Positions 57,843 through 64,000 of a DNA stretch of 64,000 nt are shown piece by piece. This DNA is from Siphonodentalium dalli (Eukaryota; Mollusca; Scaphopoda; Gadilida; Siphonodentaliidae). The stretch spans positions 158,716,875 through 158,780,874 of the forward strand of contig CP136062.1 in assembly GCA_032622095.1 (NCBI GenBank). Reading direction: 5' to 3'. Below the pieces are notes generated by a model, which worked only from the letters and a program-made list of their open reading frames with translations, was not told the DNA's origin and made no database searches. The position numbers and the translations under genes were made by a program. Position 1 is the first letter of the stretch. Every line of letters starts with the position of its first letter.

Positions 57843-58811
57843 CACCTTTAACCATGAGCAAGTTTCACATTTTTAACCATATTAACAAATCTAGCATAGT
57901 TACCTTCCCACAAATTATTCTAGACATTGATTCATGTCAATGTCTCCAGATTACAGAATCAAAGAAAGTAGTTAGTTAAATCTCGCGATGATAATGTTGA
58001 TTCCTTCGATTTTTTCTTACTTCTGTTCAAAATTGAGACATAATCGTGGCATGAAAGTTCAATACGGAAAATCATGAAATATTGAGTTAAGGTTGGCGTC
58101 AAGTTCAACCAGCATTCCCAGATTACTAACAAAATTAATGTTGTGCCAAAGTTGGGTGTTTTGAATTCCAGCTGTGATAACTGAGATCTGTATGCTGTGA
58201 AATATTTGTCGCTTCATCGTCATTTTAGAGATACTTAGTCCGATATTATCACCTCCAATTTAATATGTTTCGGGTTCTGTTGTGAAAACACTGAAAAGTC
58301 TCATATGAGTGGAGGAACCCAACATTCAAAGCTCAGAGTTATTATAAATCGATTATTGACATCTATGTAGTTTATTCACCTCAAATTCCACTGGAATTCC
58401 CCAGCAATTATCAAAATATATGTAAATAATACATATTCACTTGGGATCTTGTACTTGTTTTATAATGTGCCTAAAAATTATCACTGGATCAGGAATAATT
58501 GAACAAATGTACCCGATTGCCAGCCATCAAAAGGTAGTGTCGCTTTTGTTTCTAGTAGACATTTTCGTCGGCTTTTTTCCAACAATCATTTCCGATCACC
58601 ACTAAATGAAACATCACATATCCGTATATATTTCCGTTGGAATTTTTACCAAGCTAATAACAATTTGAGGTGTATATAATAAATACATTTCATTAAACGG
58701 ACACCTAATAGCTCTTAGCTTTGAAGGGTGAGTCCTTCGACAATAACAAGAAATATTTGTTCACCCCTAATGAGGAGGAATACTAATATAAGGGTACTAA
58801 ATCTTGCAACG
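57843..58811. repeat. Exonless unit B4, shortened
   Basis: Joint near 58001. About 80 bp are missing after GCCAAAGTTGGGTG, which joins directly to TTTTGAATTCCAGC. Likely a deletion inside this copy after the array formed. Confidence 0.88.
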
Positions 58812-58993
58812 CACCTTTAACCATGACCCATGAGGAAGTTTCACATTATTAACCATATTAACATATCTAACATAGTTACCTTCCCACAAATTATTCTAGA
58901 CATTGATTCATGTCAATGTTTCCCCTATTCCAGAATCAACGAAATATGTTAGTTAAATCTCCCGATGACCATGTTAATTGCTTCGATTTTCAG

Positions 58994-59164
58994 TGAATGG
59001 TAAGTGGACCCCCTGGGCACGGTGGAGTCGATGTAACAAAAAATGTGGACGTGGAAGAAGGATCAGGAAAAGACGGTGTACGAACCCCGCCCCACGCTAC
59101 GGTGGCAGAAGATGTCCAGGCAAAGCGCTGGTGTCAGGGGTGTGTAACTCCAAACCATGTCCAG
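58994..59164 (+). CDS. TSP1 domain exon, copy A3
   Basis: 171-bp symmetric exon; protein identical to A1. It shares the silent CTG with A2, and its flanking intron is almost the same as that of A2, so A2 and A3 are the closest pair outside the exon although A2 has the private R-to-M change. Acceptor and donor are unchanged. Confidence 0.9.
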
Positions 59165-60212
59165 GTAATATATTACAATACGAATTAATCTTTAAACATA
59201 TTATGAGAAAGAATCGGGCAACAACGATAATTACACATATGTGTTCATTACGGTTCCGTTGTCGTTTGATACCTAAAGTTATTATCCGTTTTCTTATACT
59301 CGGTCTGGTTGCGTCGGTTACGAGAGCTTCCAAATGTTATTGGTATTACTTCTGTTCACAATTGAGACATAATCGTGGCATGAAAGTTCAATGCGGCAAA
59401 TCATGAATTATTGAGTTTAGTTTAACGTCAAGTTCAACCAGCATTCCCAAATTACTAACAAATGTTTTGACAAAGTTGGGTGGATTAGACACCTTCCAAA
59501 CACATCATATTCCCATGTCCCTCGACCAGCGTACTGTGAATGTAGTTTAGTGCCAGTAAGTCTTTTGAATTCCAGCGGTGATAATTGAGATCTGTGTGCT
59601 GTGAAATATTTGTCGCATCATCGTCATTTTAGAGATATGTAGTCGATTTCATCACCTCCAAATTAATATGTTTCGTGTTCTGTTGAGAAACGTTTCATTT
59701 GAGTCGAGGAACCCAACATTCAAAGCTCAGTGCTAATAGATATCGATTATTGACATATATGTAGTTTATTCACCTCCAATTCCACTGGAATTCCCCAGCA
59801 CGTGTCATAATAAATGTAAATAAACATCTTTCACGTGTGATCGGCATGATATTGTTCTTGGCTTATGTTGTGCCTCAAATTATCACTGGATCAGGAATAA
59901 GCAACAAAATGTACCTGATTACCAGCTATCAAAAGATAGTTTCGCTTTTGTTTCTGGTAGACATTTTCGTCGGCTTTTTTCCGAGAATCATTTCCTATCA
60001 CCACTAAATGAAAATCACATATCCGTATATATTTCCGTTGGAATTTTTACCAAGCTAATAAAACTTTGAGGTTTATATAATAAATACATTTCATTAATCG
60101 GATACGTAATAGCTCTTAGCTTTGAAGGGCGAGTCTTTCGACAATAACAAGAAATATTTGTTCACCCCTAATGAGAAGGAAAAGTAATATAAGTGTACTA
60201 AATCAGACAAAG

Positions 60213-61261
60213 CACCTTTAACCATGAGCAAGTTTCACATTTTTAACCATATTAACAAATCTAGCATAGTTACCTTCCCACAAATTATTCTAGACATTGA
60301 TTCATGTCAATGTCTCCAGATTACAGAATCAAAGAAAGTAGTTAGTTAAATCTCGCGATGATAATGTTGATTCCTTCGATTTTTTCTTACTTCTGTTCAA
60401 AATTGAGACATAATCGTGGCATGAAAGTTCAATACGGAAAATCATGAAATATTGAGTTAAGGTTGGCGTCAAGTTCAACCAGCATTCCCAGATTACTAAC
60501 AAAATTAATGTTGTGCCAAAGTTGGGTGGGTTAGACTCTTTCCAAACACATCATATCCCCATGTCCCTCGACCAGCGTACTCTGCATGTAGTTTAATGCC
60601 AGTATGTGTTTTGAATTCCAGCTGTGATAACTGAGATCTGTATGCTGTGAAATATTTGTCGCTTCATCGTCATTTTAGAGATACTTAGTCCGATATTATC
60701 ACCTCCAATTTAATATGTTTCGGGTTCTGTTGTGAAAACACTGAAAAGTCTCATATGAGTGGAGGAACCCAACATTCAAAGCTCAGAGTTATTATAAATC
60801 GATTATTGACATCTATGTAGTTTATTCACCTCAAATTCCACTGGAATTCCCCAGCAATTATCAAAATATATGTAAATAATACATATTCACTTGGGATCTT
60901 GTACTTGTTTTATAATGTGCCTAAAAATTATCACTGGATCAGGAATAATTGAACAAATGTACCCGATTGCCAGCCATCAAAAGGTAGTGTCGCTTTTGTT
61001 TCTAGTAGACATTTTCGTCGGCTTTTTTCCAACAATCATTTCCGATCACCACTAAATGAAACATCACATATCCGTATATATTTCCGTTGGAATTTTTACG
61101 AAGCTAATAAATATTTGAGGTGTATATAATAAATACATTTCATTAAACGGATACCTAATAGCTCTTAGCTTTGAAGGGTGAGTCCTTCGACAATAACAAG
61201 AAATATTTGTTCACCCCTAATGAGAAGGAATACTAATATAAGGGTACTAAATCTTGCAACG
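60213..61261. repeat. Exonless unit B5
   Basis: Joint near 60373. Nearly identical to B1, including ATGTAGTTTAATGCCAGTAT, supporting a duplication of the B1-A1-B2 block. Confidence 0.88.
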
Positions 61262-61443
61262 CACCTTTAACCATGACCCATGAGCAAGTTTCACATTATT
61301 AACCATATTAACATATCTAACATAGTTACCTTCCCACAAATTATTCTAGGCATTGATTCATGTCAATGTTTCCCTTATTCCAGAATCAACGAAATATGTT
61401 AGTTAAATCTCCCGATGACCATGTTAATTGCTTCGATTTTCAG

Positions 61444-61614
61444 TGAATGGTAAGTGGACCCCCTGGGCACGGTGGAGTCGATGTAACAAAAAATGTGGAC
61501 GTGGAAGAAGGATCAGGAAAAGACGGTGTACGAACCCCGCCCCACGCTACGGTGGCAGACGATGTCCAGGCAAAGCGTTGGTGTCAGGGGTGTGTAACTC
61601 CAAACCATGTCCAG
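61444..61614 (+). CDS. TSP1 domain exon, copy A4
   Basis: 171-bp symmetric exon; protein identical to A1. One private silent change (CGA for AGA in GGRRCP) and TTG as in A1. The unit length of 1385 bp and the following intron match A1. Splice signals intact. Confidence 0.9.
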
Positions 61615-62646
61615 GTAATATATTACAATACGAATTAATCTTTAAACATATTATGAGAAAGAATCGGGCAACAACGATAATTACACATATGTGTTCATTA
61701 CGGTTCCGTTGTCGTTTGATACCTAAAGTTATTATCCGTTTTCTTATACTCGGTCTGGTTGCGTCGGTTACGAGAGCTTCCAAATGTTATTGGTATTACT
61801 TCTGTTCACAATTGAGACATAATCGTGGCATGAAAGTTCAATGCGGCAAATCATGAATTATTGAGTTAAGTTTAACGTCAAGTTGAACCAGCATTCCCAA
61901 ATTACTAACAAATGTTTTGACAAAGTTGGGTGGATTAGACACCTTCCAAACACATCATATTCCCATGTCCCTCGACCAGCGTACTGTGAATGTAGTTTAG
62001 TGCCAGTAAGTCTTTTGAATTCCAGCTGTGGTAATTGAGATATGTGTGCTGTGATATATTTGTCGCATCATAGAGATACCTAGTCGATTTCATCACCTCC
62101 AAATTAACATGTTTCGGGTTCTGTTGAGAAAAGTTTCATTTGAGTCGAGGAACCCAGCATTCAAAGCTCAGTGCTATTAGATATCGATCATTGACATCTA
62201 TGTAGTTTATTCATCTCAAATTCCACTGGAATTCCCCAGCAAGTGTCAAAATAAATGTAAATAAAACATATGCATGTGGGATATTGTACTTGTTTTATGA
62301 TATGCCTAAAAATGATCACTGGATCAGGAATAATTGAACAAATGTACCCGATTACCAGCCATCAAAATGTAGTGTCGCTTTTGTTTCTGGTAGATATTTT
62401 CGTCGGCATTTTTCCGAGAATCATTTCCTATCACCACTAAATGAAAATCACATATCCGTATATATTTCCGTTGGAATTTTTTACCAAGCTAATACAACTT
62501 TGAGGTTTATATAATAAATACATTTCATTAATCGGATACGTAATAGCTCTTAGCTTTGAAGTGCGAGTCCTTCGACAATAACAAGAAATATTTGTTCACC
62601 CCTAATGAGAAGGAAAAGTAATATAAGTGTACTAAATCAGACAAAG

Positions 62647-63694
62647 CACCTTTAACCATGACCCATGAGCAAGTTTCACATTTTTAACCATATTAACAAA
62701 TCTAGCATAGTTACCTTCCCACAAATTATTCTAGACATTGATTCATGTCAATGTCTCCAGATTACAGAATCAAAGAAATAAGTTAGTTAAATCTCGCGAT
62801 GACAATGTTGATTCCTTCGATTTTTTCTTACTTCTGTTCAAAATTGAGACATAATCGTGGCATGAAAGTTCAATACGGAAAATCATGAATTATTGAGTTA
62901 AGGTTGGTGTCAAGTTCAACCAGCATTCCCAGATTACTAACAAAATTAATGTTGTGCCAAAGTTGGGTGGGTTAGACTCTTTCCAAACACATCATATCCC
63001 CATGTCCCTCGACCAGCGTACTGTGCATGTAGTTTAGTGTGTTTTGAATTCCAGCTGTGATAACTGAGATCTGTATGCTGTGAAATATTTGTCGCTTCAT
63101 CGTCATTTTAGAGATACTTAGTCCGATATTATCACCTCCAATTTAATATGTTTCGGGTTCTGTTGTGAAAACACTGACAAGTCTCATATGGGTGGAGGAA
63201 CCCAACATTCAAAGCTCAGAGTTATTATAAATCGATTATTGACATCTATGTAGTTTATTCACCTCAAACTCCACTGGAATTCCCCAGCAATTATCAAAAT
63301 ATATGTAAATAATACATATTCACGTGGGATCTTGTACTTCTTTTATAATGTGCCTAAAAATTATCACTGGATCAGGAATAATTGAACAAATGTACCCGAT
63401 TGCCAGCCATCAAAAGGTAGTGTCGCTTTTGTTTCTGGTAGACATTTTCGTCGGCTTTTTTCCGACAATCATTTCCGATCACCACTAAATGAAACATCAC
63501 ATATCCGTATATATTTCCGTTGGAATTTTTACCAAGCTAATAACAATTTGAGGTGTATATAATAAATACATTTCATTAAACGGATACCTAATAGCTCTTA
63601 GCTTTGAAGGGTGAGTCCTTCGACAATAACAAGAAATATTTGTTCACCCCTAATGAGAAGGAATAGTAATATAAGGGTACTAAATCTTGCAACG
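62647..63694. repeat. Exonless unit B6
   Basis: Joint near 62819. Sister of B2 by shared variants; lies between A4 and A5 as B2 lies between A1 and A2. Confidence 0.88.
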
Positions 63695-63876
63695 CACCTT
63701 TAACCATGACCCATGAGCAAGTTTCACATTATTAACCATATTAACATATCTAACATAGTTACCTTCCCACAAATTATTCTAGACATTGATTCATGTCAAT
63801 GTTTCCCCTATTCCAGAATCAACGAAATATGTTAGTTAAATCTCCCGATGACCATGTTAATTGCTTCGATTTTCAG

Positions 63877-64000
63877 TGAATGGTAAGTGGACCCCCTGGG
63901 CACGGTGGAGTCGATGTAACAAAAAATGTGGACGTGGAAGAAGGATCAGGAAAAGACGGTGTACGAACCCCGCCCCACGCTACGGTGGCAGAAGATGTCC
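63877..64000 (+). CDS. TSP1 domain exon, copy A5 (cut by window)
   Basis: The first 124 bp of the fifth exon, same acceptor, translation identical to A1 up to YGGRRC at the edge. The array, and probably the gene, continue to the right. Confidence 0.88.

Larger units (their letters stand above)
51913..64000 (+). repeat. TSP1 exon-bearing tandem array
   Basis: Eleven units begin at CACCTTTAACCATGA: B1 51913 (cut by the gap), A1 52964, B2 54349, A2 55395, B3 56796, B4 57843, A3 58812, B5 60213, A4 61262, B6 62647, A5 63695 (cut by the window). A units are 1385 or 1401 bp and hold the exon; B units are about 1047 bp and lack it. B4 is 969 bp through an extra deletion. A1 and A4 share length and private changes, as do A2 with A3 and B2 with B6, so a higher-order block B-A-B-A has itself been duplicated (B1-A2 against B5-A5). 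The distal part of every unit is a degenerate family U element. Confidence 0.95.

Overview
This is a eukaryotic, almost certainly invertebrate, genomic window. Its one recognisable host gene fragment is a set of spliced exons, each coding a thrombospondin type-1 (TSP1) domain, which points to an animal. The dense mobile DNA fits a marine mollusc, probably a bivalve: DIRS retroelements, hAT, piggyBac-like and TA-flanked palindromic MITEs, tRNA-derived SINE-like sequences, and minisatellite-bearing foldback elements. The bivalve assignment is inference from repeat style only. There are no bacterial operons, and most long open frames are shadows of repeats.

Layout. 1-3483 is a 62/60-bp satellite cut by the left edge. 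3484-11650 is a mosaic of degenerate dispersed repeats, hairpin MITEs, a 54-bp minisatellite and a striking S-M-S-M(inverted) duplication bounded by TTAA (7070-8738). 11655-14842 is a 29-bp satellite of about 109 units, which I interpret as one hugely expanded arm of a small inverted-repeat element; compact relatives lie at 27.05-27.72 and 40.29-40.53 kb. 14.8-30.8 kb is a field of short DNA transposons: four piggyBac-like MITEs across the window, about a dozen palindromic TA MITEs, a foldback family called 'D' here, and hAT-like elements with intact 8-bp target duplications. 30.8-42.2 kb holds remains of at least three DIRS-type (tyrosine-recombinase) retrotransposons, one on the minus strand and two on the plus strand, all broken and several interrupted by younger DNA elements with clean target duplications. 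42.2-51.8 kb returns to dispersed repeats, a Mutator-like nonautonomous element, minisatellites and a SINE. 51813-51912 is a 100-N assembly gap.

51913-64000 is the biologically most interesting part. It is a tandem array of 11 units in two alternating kinds: about 1.39-kb 'A' units carrying a 171-bp TSP1 exon, and about 1.05-kb 'B' units that are the same repeat without the exon. The order is B A B A B B A B A B A(cut). Exons are symmetric phase 1-1, so any number can be joined in frame. The four complete exons differ at only three sites. The encoded domain is extraordinarily basic (17 K/R, no D/E in 57 residues). Each unit also contains a degenerate palindromic element related to those at 23.6 and 35.3 kb, which may have promoted the amplification. 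The gene appears to run on the plus strand and continues beyond the right edge; its first exons and promoter were not found.
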